Source of the DNA: JACDHG01 sp963811585
GTDB taxonomy: Bacteria; Actinomycetota; Actinomycetes; Propionibacteriales; Nocardioidaceae
Reading direction: 5' to 3'
Length of the DNA: 64,000 bases
NCBI GenBank assembly: GCA_963811585.1
Contig: CAWERR010000004.1
Coordinates: 1-64,000, forward strand
Part shown: in pieces, positions 46,902-57,400 of the stretch
Layout of the letters: each line of letters starts with the position of its first letter
How positions within the stretch are numbered: the first letter of the stretch is position 1
Program-made: the position numbers and the translations under genes
The notes under the pieces: generated by a model
Told to the model about the DNA's origin: nothing
Seen by the model: only the letters and a program-made list of their open reading frames with translations
Databases searched by the model: none

Positions 46902-47722
46902 GATGCGTCTCCTTCGGATTCCGGCTTCGGTGGCTGCGCGACGTTCTTGTTGCGCGGGTCGTTCGGGTTGCCGATGTCGGCGACGCCGGCGATGTACGGG
47001 TCGAACCGCACGGCCGGCGCCGCTCGCCGCGGATGTCCTCGAGCAGCGCGGTGATCGCGGCCATGATCCGGTCGGTCGCCTCATGCAGCAGCTCGGGCGT
47101 GAGCTCCTTGCCCTGCAGGTCGGACAGGTCGACCGGGGCGCCGGCTCGGATCTGCATCAGCTTGCGCGGGAACAGGTGCGGCCGGCGGGCGTACGGCGCC
47201 AGCACCTCCTGCGGACCCCACTGCGCGCACGGGATCACCGGACGCCCGGTCGTCAGCGCGATCCGGGCGGCACCGGACTTGCCGACGCATCGGCCACAGG
47301 TCGGGGTCCGTGGAGATCGTGCCCTCGGGATACACGACGACGCACTCGCCCTGTGTCGACGGCGGCGACGGCCGCACGAGAACGCCTTCGAGGCATCGGC
47401 GCTCTTGCGGTAGACCGGGATCTGGCCGGCGTTGCGTCAGGATGCGGCCGACGACCGGCACCTTGAACACCTCGGCCTTGCCGAGGAACCGCGGCAGCCG
47501 GCCGTGGTCGTAGACGAAGTGCGCGAACGGCAGCGGGTCGAACTCCGACACGTGGTTGACTGCGAGGACGCATCCACCCTCGCGCGGGATGTGCTCGCCG
47601 CCGCGCCAGTCGCGCTTGGTGAGCAGCATCAGCGGACGCCGGAGCACGGTGACGCAGAAGCCCATGGCCCATCCGCGTCTTGGGTTTCGCCACCCGACAC
47701 TCGCTCCCTCGTCGGCCGCCAA
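46898..47722 (-). CDS. plsC: 1-acyl-sn-glycerol-3-phosphate acyltransferase (PlsC-like; frameshifted)
   Basis: Acylates lysophosphatidic acid at the membrane. The catalytic box is VNHVSEFDPLPFAHF (HxxxxD) and the phosphate-binding box VVYPEGTIS. The C-terminal half continues in another frame (VIPCAQWGPQEVLAPYARRPHLFPR, LTPELLHEATDRIM). The TTG at 47722 is used; ATG 47665 is a shorter choice. Ends in ATGA overlap with gpsA. Confidence 0.88.
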
Positions 47723-47794
47723 CCTGGTCCAGCAGGCAGACAGTGTCGTCTACTGCGTGCGGCGATGTCGAGCAGGGTGGCAAGATCGAGCGTG

Positions 47795-48480
47795 ATGTCG
47801 TCCGATGAGCCAGTCCTCGACCATGGTCACCGCTCCTGGACGGTGATCGTCCCGGTCAAGCAGATCACGCTCGCGAAGACTCGGCTCGGCTGGCCTGAGC
47901 ACTGACCAGCGTCGCGACCTCGCACTCGCGTTCGCCCTCGACACCGTCGCGGCAGCAGTCGACACGCCCGCACGTACGTCGTGTCGTCGTCGTCACGAAC
48001 GACCCGGCCGCGCGGGCGTTCAGCGATCTCGGAGCAGACGTGCTCGCCGACCGTCCGGACGCCGGCCTCAACCCGGCGCTCGTGTACGCCGCTCACGCAC
48101 GTGCGTGCCGATGAGCCCGCAGCGTGGCTGTCGCGGCTTTGGCGGTGACCTGCCCGCGTCTCGACCGACCGACCTGTCGCGCGTCTTTGCTGACGCACGC
48201 ACGGCCGTACTGGTTCGTCGCCGACGCGCACGGCACCGGGACGACACTGCTCGCGGCTGCCGACGGACATCGGCTGGACCCGTCGTTCGGCCCGCACTCG
48301 CGCGCTGCTCATCGCGCGGCCGGCGCGGTCGACCTGACACGCGACGGCCTGGAACGGCTGCGTCGTGACGTCGACACGGCCGTCGACCTGGGGACGCCGT
48401 GCGGCTCGGCGTCGGTCGTCATACCCGCGCAGTGCTCGCCGACGCGGGCGCCGGTGGTATGTCCCAGCCCACGCCACTAG
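47795..48480 (+). CDS. cofC: 2-phospho-L-lactate guanylyltransferase CofC (frameshifted)
   Basis: Activates 2-phospholactate (or phosphoenolpyruvate in mycobacteria) for coenzyme F420. WTVIVPVK and LAKTRLG near the start, then FALDTVAAAVDTP, VVVVTNDP and DLGADVLADRPDAGLNPAL. The late motif FVADAHGTGTTLLAAADG ... LDPSFGPHSRAAHRAAGAVDL follows. Several indels; the start and stop are approximate. No other F420 gene is in the window. Confidence 0.82.
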
Positions 48481-48490
48481 CGTGACGCCC

Positions 48491-48740
48491 ATGCAGGCAA
48501 CAGTCTTCAGGTTCGACGAGCAGACGCGACGGCAGCGTCGTCCTCGACAACGGCAGTCGACTGCCGTTCGACGCGGAGGTTTTCGCCGCGAGTCGGCTGC
48601 GGCTGCTGCGCCCGGGGCAACGCGTGCGACTCAAGGTCGACGAGCAGGGCGAGATCACCTCGATCACGATCATCACGCTCGCCGACCCGACACTGACGCA
48701 ACGCCAAGGGCCGGACCCGTGGTCCGGCCCCAGGCGTTGA
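48491..48740 (+). CDS. Small cold-shock/OB-fold-like protein (one indel)
   Basis: About 80 residues: MQATVFRFDEQTR, then after one base shift DGSVVLDNGSRLPFDAEVF, LRLLRPGQRVRLKVDEQGEITSITIITLADP. The pattern follows CspA-type proteins (GSVVLDNG, FDA, GQRV) but lacks the RNP aromatics. The stop at 48740 lies past a strong hairpin, so the true end may be earlier. Confidence 0.65.
48708..48730. terminator. Hairpin between the cold-shock-like gene and hup
   Basis: GGGCCGGACC-cgt-GGTCCGGCCC, a perfect 10-bp stem between convergent genes. Confidence 0.7.
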
Positions 48741-48776
48741 CATCGCAGATGCTGCGAAGGGGAAGGAAGTCTCGGC

Positions 48777-49515
48777 TCAGCGCTTCTTGGCTGCTCTCTT
48801 CGCTTGGCCTTCTTCGCAGTGCTCTTCTTGGCGGGTGCCTTCTTGGCAGACGCCTTCTTGGCCGGAGCCTTCTTCGCAAGCCTCTTGGCTGCGGTCTTCT
48901 TGGTTCCGCTGACGACGCCTTCTTCGCTAGCTTCTTGGCTGCCGTCTTCTTGGTCGTCTTCTTGGCGGCGCCTTCTTCGCGGTCGTCTTCTTGGCGGGCG
49001 CCTTGCTGGCAGTCGCCTTCTTGGCCGGAGCCTTCTTCGCAAGCCTCTTGGCTGCGGTCTTCTTGGTTGCCGCTGACGACGACTTCTTCGCTAGCCTTCT
49101 TGGCTGCCGCCTTCTTGGCTCGTCTTCTTGGCCGGCGTCTTCTTCGCGGTCGTCTTCTTCGCGGCGGCCTTCTTGGCCGTCGAGTTGCCTTGGCCGTACT
49201 CCTTGCCGCGCTGACAACTGCGACCTGCGGAAGCTTCTTCGCGCCGGACACGACAGCCTTCAGCTCCGCACCAGCGCGGAACTTCGGAACTGCGGTCTTC
49301 TTGGCACGGGTGCGCTCACCAGTACGCGGGTTGCGCACCATGCGAGCAGGACGAATGGCCTTCTCGAAAGCGCCGAACCCAGTGATGGCGACCTTCTCGC
49401 CCTTGGCGACCTCGCGGGTGATCGTGTCGAGGACTGACTCGAGAGCGTGCTGAGCAGCCTTCTTGTTGCCCTCGTAGTGCTTGGACAGGGCCTCGATCAG
49501 TTGGCTCTTGTTCAA
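48777..49515 (-). CDS. hup: HU-family nucleoid protein with histone H1-like tail (frameshifted tail)
   Basis: A DNA-binding protein of the HupB/Hlp type. The TTG start at 49515 (GGGAAG upstream) gives NKSQLIEALSKHYEGNKKAAQ and the HU arm VAITGFGAFEKAIRPARMVRNPRTGER. From about residue 95 the tail is made of AKK/APAKK repeats typical of actinobacteria, ending KRAAKKR at 48777. Indels in the repeats scramble the frame. About 245 residues. Confidence 0.93.
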
Positions 49516-49542
49516 CGGACTTCCCTTTCGTGAACTCTGCAG

Positions 49543-49560
49543 GTCGAGCCTGTGCTCGAC
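49543..49560 (-). promoter_or_regulatory. Hairpin in the hup leader
   Basis: GTCGAGC-acag-GCTCGAC, a 7-bp stem 28 bases before the hup start, in an AT-richer 183-bp gap that must hold its promoter (TTCTAT/TGAATAG-like boxes near 49570-49590). It may affect translation of hup. Confidence 0.4.
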
Positions 49561-49698
49561 GTTGGTCAAAACGCTATTCACATAGAACCGCATAATCAGG
49601 CGACACACCCAACGTCGCGGGCACTTTTGTTATGTGGAAAGAGATTCACATTGCGACGTGAGGCGCGCGCGCTTGGCTCGAATTTCGTTCCTCGTCCG

Positions 49699-50296
49699 TC
49701 AGTGAGCTGTCGTGACGGGCTTGAAGGGACGCGAATTCCCTTCGTACGTTGAGATCTGAGCCTCATGGCCCAGCGTGATGCCGATGTCGTCGAGACCTTC
49801 GAGCAGACGCCATCGCGTGTAGTCGTCGATCTCGAAGGCCGCCTCGAGATCTCCGACAGAAATCTGACGCTGTTTCAGGTCCATCGATCACCTGGCTGGT
49901 CGGATCCACCTCTGCTGCTCGCCACAGCAACTCGACGACGTCGTCCTCAACAGCGACCGCGCGAGCAGGCCGGCCTTGCCGGAGTTGCCGCGGAAGATGT
50001 CGCCGAACCGCGAGCTGATCACGACCTTGAATCCGTAGTCCTGCAAGGCCCAAACGGCGTGCTCGCGAGACGAACCGGTGCCGAAGTCTGGACCCGCGAC
50101 GAGAATGCTTGCCCCGTCGTACTGGGGTTGGTTCAGGACGAAGTCGGGGTCGTTGCGCCAGGCAGCGAACAGGCCGTCTTCGAATCCGGTTCGCGTGATG
50201 CGCTTGAGGTACTCGGCCGGGATGATCTGGTCGGTGTCGACGTTGCTGCGACGCAGCGGCAGCAGCCGTGCCGGTGTGCACCGTGAACGCATCCAT
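49699..50296 (-). CDS. leuD: 3-isopropylmalate dehydratase small subunit (frameshifted)
   Basis: ATG 50296: MDAFTVHTGTAA, then after a one-base shift RRSNVDTDQIIPAEYLKRITRTG, the classical GPDFGTGSSREHAVWAL and ISSRFGDIFRGNSGKAGLL. The C-terminal part is in another frame: MDLKQRQISVGDLEAAFEIDDYTRWRLLEGLDDIGITL. About 198 residues. Second step of leucine synthesis with LeuC. Confidence 0.94.
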
Positions 50297-50298
50297 GC

Positions 50299-51729
50299 TC
50301 AGACTCCTACCGTCACAGGCGGAAGGTCGGCGGGAGACGAGAGGTGCCCAGTCACGGCGGTCGCCGCTGCGACAAGGGGCGACACGAGATGGGTGCGTCC
50401 GCCCTTGCCCTGGCGTCCTTCGAAGTTGCGGTTGGACGTGGACGCGCTGCGCTCACCCGGGGCCAGCTGGTCGGGGTTCATGCCAAGGCACATCGAGCAT
50501 CCGGCGCCCCGCCACTCGGCGCCGGCTTCCTTGAAGACCATGTCGAGCCCTTCGTCCTCGGCTTGCAAGCGGACCCGGGCCGATCCAGGGACGACGAGCA
50601 TCCGAACGGTGTCGGCCACAGACCGGCCCTGGATGATGTCGGCGGCGGCACGCAGGTCCTCGATCCGGCCGTTGGTGCACGAGCCGACGAAGACCGTGTC
50701 GATAGAGATGTCGCGCATCGGCGTGCCGGCATCGAGTGCCATGTACTCCAGCGCTCGCTCGGCGTTCTGGCGTGCGTCGCCTGCGGGATAGCTCTCCGGG
50801 GCTGGCACACTCGCCGTCAGCGGGACGCCCTGGCCTGGGTTGGTCCCCCACGTGACGAACGGCGCAAGCGTTGCCGCTGCGATCACGACTTCCTTGTCGA
50901 AGGCTGCATCGTCATCGGTGAGCAGGGTGCGCCAGTAAGCGACAGCCGCGTCCCAGTCATCGCCTGCTGGCGCGTGCGGTCGACCCTTCAGGTAGTCGAA
51001 GGTCTTCTCGTCCGGTGCGATCAGGCCGGCCTTGGCACCCCACTCGATGCTCATGTTGCAGATCGTCATCCGGGCTTCCATCGACAGCGCCTCGATCGCC
51101 GGCCCGCGGTACTCGACGATGTATCCCTGACCAGCGCCCGTGCCCTCCTGCGCGATCAAAGCGAGCACCAGGTCCTTGGCCGTGACGCCGTCGGGAAGAC
51201 TGCCGTCGACCTTGACGGCCATCGTCTTGGGTCGGGCCTGCGGCAGCGTCTGGGTGGCGAGCACGTGCTCGACCTCGCTGGTGCCGATGCCGAACGCGAG
51301 TGCGCCGAACGCCCCGTGCGTCGAGGTGTGCGAGTCGCCGCATACGACGGTCATCCCCGGCTGGGTGAGACCGAGCTGCGGTCCGACGACATGCACGATG
51401 CCCTGCTCGATGTCGCCAAGCGAGTGCAGCGGCACGCCGAACTCGGCGCAGTTGTCGCGCAGTGCCTCGACCTGCGCACGCGAAACCGGGTCGGCGATCG
51501 GCTTGTCGACGTCGAGCGTGGGGATGTTGTGGTCCTCGGTCGCGAGTGTCAGGTCGGGTCGACGTACGGGCCGACCGGCCTGGCGAAGTCCTTCGAACGC
51601 CTGCGCGCTCGTGACCTCGTGGACGAGGTGGAGATCGATGTAGAGCAGGTCAGGCTCTCCCGAAGCCGACCGGACGACGTGCTCGTCCCACACCTTCTCC
51701 GCCAGCGTCCGCGGTGGTGTGCTGCTCAT
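50299..51729 (-). CDS. leuC: 3-isopropylmalate dehydratase large subunit
   Basis: 476 residues, clean frame. Holds the [4Fe-4S] cluster: Cys in VFVGSCTNGRIEDL and two in GAGCSMCLGMNPD. VVCGDSHTSTHGAFGALAFGIGTSEVEHVLATQ is a family hallmark. ATG with AGGAGG five bases upstream. leuD starts two bases after its stop. Divergent from ndgR. Confidence 0.97.
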   Translation of the reverse strand: MSSTPPRTLAEKVWDEHVVRSASGEPDLLYIDLHLVHEVTSAQAFEGLRQAGRPVRRPDLTLATEDHNIPTLDVDKPIADPVSRAQVEALRDNCAEFGVPLHSLGDIEQGIVHVVGPQLGLTQPGMTVVCGDSHTSTHGAFGALAFGIGTSEVEHVLATQTLPQARPKTMAVKVDGSLPDGVTAKDLVLALIAQEGTGAGQGYIVEYRGPAIEALSMEARMTICNMSIEWGAKAGLIAPDEKTFDYLKGRPHAPAGDDWDAAVAYWRTLLTDDDAAFDKEVVIAAATLAPFVTWGTNPGQGVPLTASVPAPESYPAGDARQNAERALEYMALDAGTPMRDISIDTVFVGSCTNGRIEDLRAAADIIQGRSVADTVRMLVVPGSARVRLQAEDEGLDMVFKEAGAEWRGAGCSMCLGMNPDQLAPGERSASTSNRNFEGRQGKGGRTHLVSPLVAAATAVTGHLSSPADLPPVTVGV

Positions 51730-51743
51730 CGCGTCCTCCTGAC

Positions 51744-51772
51744 TTGCATGTCACCATCTGAGACGGCAGTAT
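51744..51772 (+). promoter_or_regulatory. ndgR promoter with operator-like core
   Basis: TTGCAT, 17-bp spacer, CAGTAT, then six bases to ATG 51779 (leaderless). The spacer holds CCATCTGAGAC, in the 49-bp gap shared with leuC, where the regulator could block both promoters. Confidence 0.55.
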
Positions 51773-51778
51773 CGAGGT

Positions 51779-52499
51779 ATGGACAACTCTAGCGGAGTCG
51801 GCGTGCTTGACAAAGCCGCTCTCGTACTCTCGGCACTCGAGTCCGGCCCGGCAACATTGGCCGGCCTGGTGGCCGCGACCGGCCTGGCCCGTCCGACCGC
51901 GCACCGGTTGGCCGTCGCGCTCGAACACCACCGGCTGGTGGCGCGCGATCTGCAGGGTCGGTTCATGCTCGGCCCCCGCCTCGGGGAGCTCTCCTCGGCA
52001 GCGGGAGAGGACCGTTTGCTGGCGGCGGCCGGTCCAGTTCTCGCGCGGTTGCGTGACATCACCGGAGAGTCGGCGCAGCTGTTTCGACGTCAAGGCGACT
52101 ACCGCGTGTGCGTCGCAGGCGCGGAGCGGCCTTCTGGCCTGCGCGACTCGATCCCGGTCGGAAGCCAGCTGAGCATGCTGGCCGGGCTCGGCCGCGCAGA
52201 TCCTGCTCGCCTGGGAGGAGCCTGACCGGCTGCATCGAGGGCTGCACGGCGCCGCGTTCAACGCCGCTACGTTGGCCAGCATCCGGCGTCGCGGCTGGGC
52301 GCAGAGTGTCGGTGAACGCGAGGCAGGTGTGGCGTCGGTGTCGGCCGGGGTGCGGTCGCCATCCGGCAAGGTGATCGCCGCCGTGTCGGTGTCGGGTCCG
52401 CTGGAGCGGATGAGCCGCCAGCCAGGCCGGATGCACGCTCCCGCGGTGTTGGCAGCGGCGGAGCGTCTCAGCGAGTCGCTGCGCCGCTCCGGCGAATAG
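51779..52499 (+). CDS. ndgR: IclR-family regulator NdgR/LtbR-type (one frameshift)
   Basis: Controls leucine biosynthesis in actinobacteria. The winged helix-turn-helix is at 1-75 (VLDKAALVLSALESGPATLAGLVAATGLARPTAHRL); the IclR effector domain follows (ITGESAQLFRRQGDYRVCV). One extra base near 52190 shifts from SMLAG to SAAQILLAWEEPDRLHRGL, then WAQSVGEREAGVASVSA, ending at 52499. About 239 residues. Divergence from leuCD is the usual context. Confidence 0.92.
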
Positions 52500-52519
52500 C
52501 GACATCCGCGCGCGGGCCT

Positions 52520-53024
52520 TCAGTCGAACAAGGTGCCCTGCGGTGCCTTCTTTGACTCGAGATCCGAGCAGGAACCGCTTGCGCTCGAGCCCGCCGGCGT
52601 AGCCGGTCAGGGTGCCGTCGGCTCCGATGACCCGGTGGCACGGGACCACGATCGCGATGGGGTTGGCGCCGTTGGCCAGCCCGACGGCGCGGGCCGCGCC
52701 CGGCTGCATGCCGAGGCGCCGGGCGATGTCGCCGTACGTCGCCGTCATACCGAACGGGATCGACAGCAAGGTCGACCAGACGAGCTCCTGGAACTCGGTC
52801 CCGTGTGGCGTCACGGGCACGTCGAAGACCTCGAGGTCGCCTGCGAAGTAGGCATCCAGCTGGCGACGAGTATCGACGAGAACTGATGACGGTGCCGGTG
52901 CCCCCGCTGGCTCGACGCGTGTGCGCCGCAGCTTGTTGGAGAAGTGGAGCCCGGTCAGGGACCGGCCGTCTCCGGTCAGCAGCAGCGGCCCGACGGGTGA
53001 GTCGATGAGCAAGGTGGACTTCAT
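52520..53024 (-). CDS. ogt: Methylated-DNA--[protein]-cysteine S-methyltransferase (one frameshift)
   Basis: Suicide repair of O6-alkylguanine. SIPFGMTATYGDIARRLG and the acceptor cysteine in IVVPCHRVIGADGTLTGYAGG. An extra base near 52560 changes the end from GLESKKAPQGTLFD (natural stop at 52520) to a long artefactual tail. About 167 residues. The ATG overlaps the alkA stop, giving a two-gene alkylation-repair operon. Confidence 0.93.
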
Positions 53025-53944
53025 CGCTGCCCTGTCCCACCGGCGGGCTCGGTTGAGGCGACGTCACTGAGCGCCGCCCACACGTGCATCTGAGCGTAGG
53101 ACCGCCAGGGACGCCACTGCTCAGCGATGTCTGCTGCGGGCGTCGTGACGCCGAGGCGGGCCAGCCCCTGCCTCACCCCTAGGTCGCTCGCCAAGAACAC
53201 ATCTCGATCGCCTAAGGCTCGCAGCGCGATGTAGTCGGCAGTCCACGGGCCGATGCCAGGGAGGGCTTTCAGCGCAGCTTCGACAGCACCAAGCTCCATG
53301 CTGCGGTCGAGACGGACGCGACCGTCAGCCACGGCCCCAGCGAGGCCGACGAGGCAGCGTCCGCGAGCCCGCGGCATCGGCAACGTCTCGGGGTCAACGG
53401 CCGCAATGGACTCGGCTGTAGGGAACAGGTGGGTCAAGGGCTCTTCGTCGCAGATCCGGTCGCCATACGCGAGGGTTAGCCGCTCGGCGATCGTCCGGGC
53501 ACCGGCGACGGAGATCTGCTGGCCGACGACGGCACGCACAGCCACCTCGAAACCGTCGACGTGGCCTGGCACCCGCAATCCAGGATGGCGAGCCACCGAG
53601 CTGCGGAGTAGGTGGCTGCGGGCAAGGTGGGCATCGACGAGCGACGGGTCGGTCTCGACGTCGAGCAGCCATCGAGCCCGCTCGACTGCGATGTCGCGGT
53701 CTCGCTCGTCGACCTGGCCGACCTCGCAGCGCAGACTGTCGTCGTCATACGAGACGCGCAGAAAGCCATGGCCATGAGGGAGCCGGAGAGTGCGGGCGTA
53801 GGAGTAGGCGTCAGCCTGCTCGATGCCACGGATCGCGCGCTGGGCGAAAAAGCCGAGCAGGGCCCCGGCGTCGTACGGCTGCGGTGTGACGAGGTCGACA
53901 GTTGTTGCGGGCGGCCAGGATTGCACGTCACCATGCAACAGCAT
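53021..53944 (-). CDS. AlkA-type DNA-3-methyladenine glycosylase II
   Basis: 307 residues. An AlkA_N-like domain at the N-terminus (about 14-125: TPQPYDAGALLGFFAQRAIRG) and a helix-hairpin-helix GPD domain (about 130-295), with HhH LKALPGIGPWTADYIALRAL and the catalytic Asp in VFLASDLGVRQGL. The Ada methyltransferase and AraC domains of larger Ada-AlkA fusions are absent. Overlaps ogt by four bases. Confidence 0.92.
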   Translation of the reverse strand: MLLHGDVQSWPPATTVDLVTPQPYDAGALLGFFAQRAIRGIEQADAYSYARTLRLPHGHGFLRVSYDDDSLRCEVGQVDERDRDIAVERARWLLDVETDPSLVDAHLARSHLLRSSVARHPGLRVPGHVDGFEVAVRAVVGQQISVAGARTIAERLTLAYGDRICDEEPLTHLFPTAESIAAVDPETLPMPRARGRCLVGLAGAVADGRVRLDRSMELGAVEAALKALPGIGPWTADYIALRALGDRDVFLASDLGVRQGLARLGVTTPAADIAEQWRPWRSYAQMHVWAALSDVASTEPAGGTGQR

Positions 53945-54025
53945 TGAGCCGACAGCGGCCTACGTCGTTACTGCGACAGCGAAAACCAGTGGCGGATGCC
54001 GGTCTCCGCCCGAGAGGGTGACTCC

Positions 54026-54418
54026 ATGCCTCTCGTCATACAGTGCTTGACCATTGACACCCACGACCCCCACGAGCTTGCCCGCTTCTGGGAGCAGGCC
54101 ATCGGCTGGCGACGGACGTACGAAGCTGCAGACGAGGTCGCACTCGAACCGCCCGTCGGCAGCCCGCAGGACGGGGTGGCTCCCGACCTCCTGTTCGTCA
54201 AGGTCGACGACGTGAAGACGATGAAGAACCGGCTGCATCTCGACCTGAGGCCGGTTGACCAGGCTGCCGAGGTCAGCCGGCTCGAGGCGTTGGGTGCGAA
54301 GCGAGCCGCCGTCGGACAGGGGGACGACGTGACCTGGGTTGTGCTCACTGACCCGCACGGCAACGAGTTCTGCATCTTGCGCGCCCTCACCGCAGCAGAG
54401 GTCGCCGAAGACACCTGA
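54026..54418 (+). CDS. VOC (glyoxalase-like) superfamily protein
   Basis: 130 residues from ATG 54026 (GAGAGGG upstream). Glyoxalase-like fold: CLTIDTHDPHELARFWEQAIGWR, then DLLFVKVDDVKTMKNRLHLDL, VSRLEALGAKRA and LTDPHGNEFCIL. Probably a metal-dependent or binding protein; the substrate is unknown. Confidence 0.88.
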   Translation: MPLVIQCLTIDTHDPHELARFWEQAIGWRRTYEAADEVALEPPVGSPQDGVAPDLLFVKVDDVKTMKNRLHLDLRPVDQAAEVSRLEALGAKRAAVGQGDDVTWVVLTDPHGNEFCILRALTAAEVAEDT

Positions 54419-54442
54419 TCCCAGTGGTACCTGGGGACCGTC

Positions 54443-57400
54443 TCACTCGTCTGGGCAGACGGACTGGTAGGGCTGGGCAGGCAGGAAGTCTTCCCACTCC
54501 TCTCGGGTCAGGGTGCGCCCGGCCATCTGGCAGGCGAAGTCGATGGCCCGGTCGGGGTCGGTCTCCCACCGGTAGACCTTGCCGTCGTACGAGGCGATCG
54601 CCACGTCGTGGGTGTCACCGATGAACTGCGCGCCGGCCGGGACCGGCTCTCCATGGTGGGGCGGGTACACGGTGCCGAGCAGGTCCAGCGTCGCGGCGTC
54701 CCACAGGCTGACCCCGCCGTCGGCCGCGCCGGAGACCAGGCGTTCACCGTCGTCGGAGTACTTGAGCCAGAGCACGGGGGCACCGAGGCCGCTGGATCGT
54801 CGATGTTCGTCTCCGGTCGATACGTCGATGGTCACGATCTGGCTGGGGTCCCCGGCCACCGCCACCGTCGAGCCGTCCGGGGAAGCGACGGATGCTTGGG
54901 CGAAAAGGTCCACGTCTCCCTCGGAACGGACCTCGCCGGTGCTGACGTCGAGCACCCGCCAGTGCGTGGCGAGCCCGTCCGCGGACCACTCGTAGACCAT
55001 CGCCGTGCTCCCGCCGCCGATCGGGGTCGTGCAACAGGTCGCGGGAACGTCGTAGGGCATGCCGCGCGCACGTAGCGTCACGGCGTCGATAATGTTCGTG
55101 GTGCCGTCGGCTACATTGCCCGCGAGCAGGCTGCGACCCTCGTCGACGTACGCCAGTGAGTGGATGTCGCCGTTGCCGTCGGCAATGTCCTGGTTGTCCG
55201 AGAGGGGTTGGCCCGTGGCGGAGTCGAGCACGGTCACGGTGCCGGGCCTCGCGCAGGGAGGGTCTTCGCTGTCGTCACACCAGAACCCGACGTACTGGCC
55301 TCCGTCGGGATGCCAGGCGTCGACGGCCGAGAACCAGGAGATTCCCTCCCACACCGGAAAGCGGCTAGGAGGCGTGGCGTCTCCGGTGACGGCGTCGACG
55401 AACCTGACCCATCCCCTGTCCTGGTCGTCGACCCAGCTGTAGGCCACCTGCTGCCCGTCCGGGGAGAGGTCGGCGTGTGCGAACAGCGCGGCGTCGCCGA
55501 CCTGGGTCGTCTGCTGCAGGTAGGTGTCCTCCATGGATAGGTCCCAGGTGCGCAGCATAGAGTCGCCGCCGCCGCCGTAGACCAGGTCATCGTCCGGGCT
55601 GAAGCCGACGCCCCGGTCATCGAAGGTCTGCCACCGTTCCAGTGACCGGCCGGTGGCGGTGTCCCAGACGATGAGCTCGGAGTCACTGGCGGTCGATCCC
55701 ACGAGGGCGCCGTCGGGGGAGAACCGGATGTCGTTCACCAAATCCCGGTGACCCCGCAGCGTGTGGACCGTGTCGCCGCTGGCCGCGTCCACCAGCAACA
55801 CATCCTTGAAGGTCGCTTCGGCCCTGAGTGCGAGCAGGGTCCCCTCGGCGTTCACGTCGAGGAAGAATGCGATGATCTCGGGCTCGAGCCAGATCGTGTC
55901 TCCGGTCGCGACGTCGTATGCCGTCAACGGCTTGCTGGTGTACAGGGTGCGGCCGTCCGGGCTGAGCGCGACCCCTGGGTATCCGTATTCGCCGGTCCGC
56001 ACCCGGATGGGGGGCGTGGACGGGGAGCGCAGATCCCAAACCACCGCTTGCGCCCACGCCTGGGTACTCATCGTCATCGTGGCCGCCAGGTAGCGGCCGT
56101 TGGCGCTGAACTGGATGTCGCTTCCCTCAACCGGCTTGGCGCTCGGGGGGGCGAGGCGGACTGCCGACGGCTGCATGGTCTTGGTGTCCAGCAGGAGCAC
56201 CGGCTCCGTGGACTCGGTGTCCGAGATGACGGCGAGCTGCCTGCTGTCGGGGCTGAACGCCGCGATCATGAACGCCTGCCCCTCGGCGGGCCGACCGGCG
56301 TCGTAGGTGCGAAGCAGCCGGTTGGTAGCGGCGTCATATAGGTGCATCCGGTTCTGATCGTCGGAGGATGCGATCCAGCGGCCGTCGGGGCTGACGGCCA
56401 TGACCTCCAAGTAGTCGCCGCCGGGCGGCGCCGACCGGACCAGATGCGGCTGCTTGGCAAGCGCGGCGAGCAGGTTTACCCGGGTCTCCGGGGAGTCGTC
56501 CAGCCGTGCCCCCGCGGCCGCGAGCAGCAGCGAGAGGCTGATGTCGTCGGTGAGCTGGGCCCGGGCTCCGACCCGCCGCGCGTCGGCGGAGACGGCGACT
56601 TGGCGGGCGGTGACTGCGGCGTCGCGAGCCTCGGCTGCGTTTTCGTCGGCGCGGTTCGACTGCTCTGCGGCGATCCCGCCGGCCACCAACGCGAGGACGA
56701 GAAGGACGGTGGCGCCGCTGAGCACGATCCGGAGCCGACGGATCAGCCGGGTCTGCGCACGTGCTCGCTCGGCCGCGCTGCGCTCCTCGGCGTCGGCGAG
56801 GTTCGCACCGGCGTCGAGGAACTCCTGTTCGGTCGCGGTCAACTCGGGGTGCGGCTTTTCCTGCCACTCCAAAGCCTGGGCGAGGCGGACGCCTCGGTAC
56901 AGCTCGCTGGGTGGGCGACCCAGGGAGTCCCAGGCCTCGGCGGTGGCGGAGAGGTGGTGCAGGATTCGTTGGCCTTCGATGTCGTCCTCCAGCCAGCCGC
57001 GGAGTCGGGGCCACGCGCGGGCCAGCGCCTCGTGTGCGATTTCGACAACGCCGTCGTCGCTGGTGACCAGCCGGGATCGGACGAGCCGGTCGACGAGCTC
57101 GTCTTGGGCGGGATGGGTGACGACCTGGCGGCGCGGCAGCCGGGATCGGACCGGTTCGCCTTCGGTGCCGGGGGAGACGAGGCGGAGCAGGAGGTCCTGC
57201 AGGGCGCGCCGCTGGTCGGGGTCGAGCTCGCCGTACAGGGACTCGGCGGACTGTGCCACCGCTCCACGGATCCCGCCGGAGGCTTGGTAGCCGGCGACGG
57301 TGAGGGTCCGCCCTTCACGGCGTAGCCAGGTCTCGCGCAGGGCGTGGGAGAGCAGCGGGAGGGCGCCGGGCTCGTTCTCGACCTCTCGCACGAGCAGGTC

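Noticed and set aside
52059..52519. Long C-terminal extension of the Ogt ORF over ndgR
   Set aside because: It results from one extra base; the conserved end QGTLFD stops at 52520.
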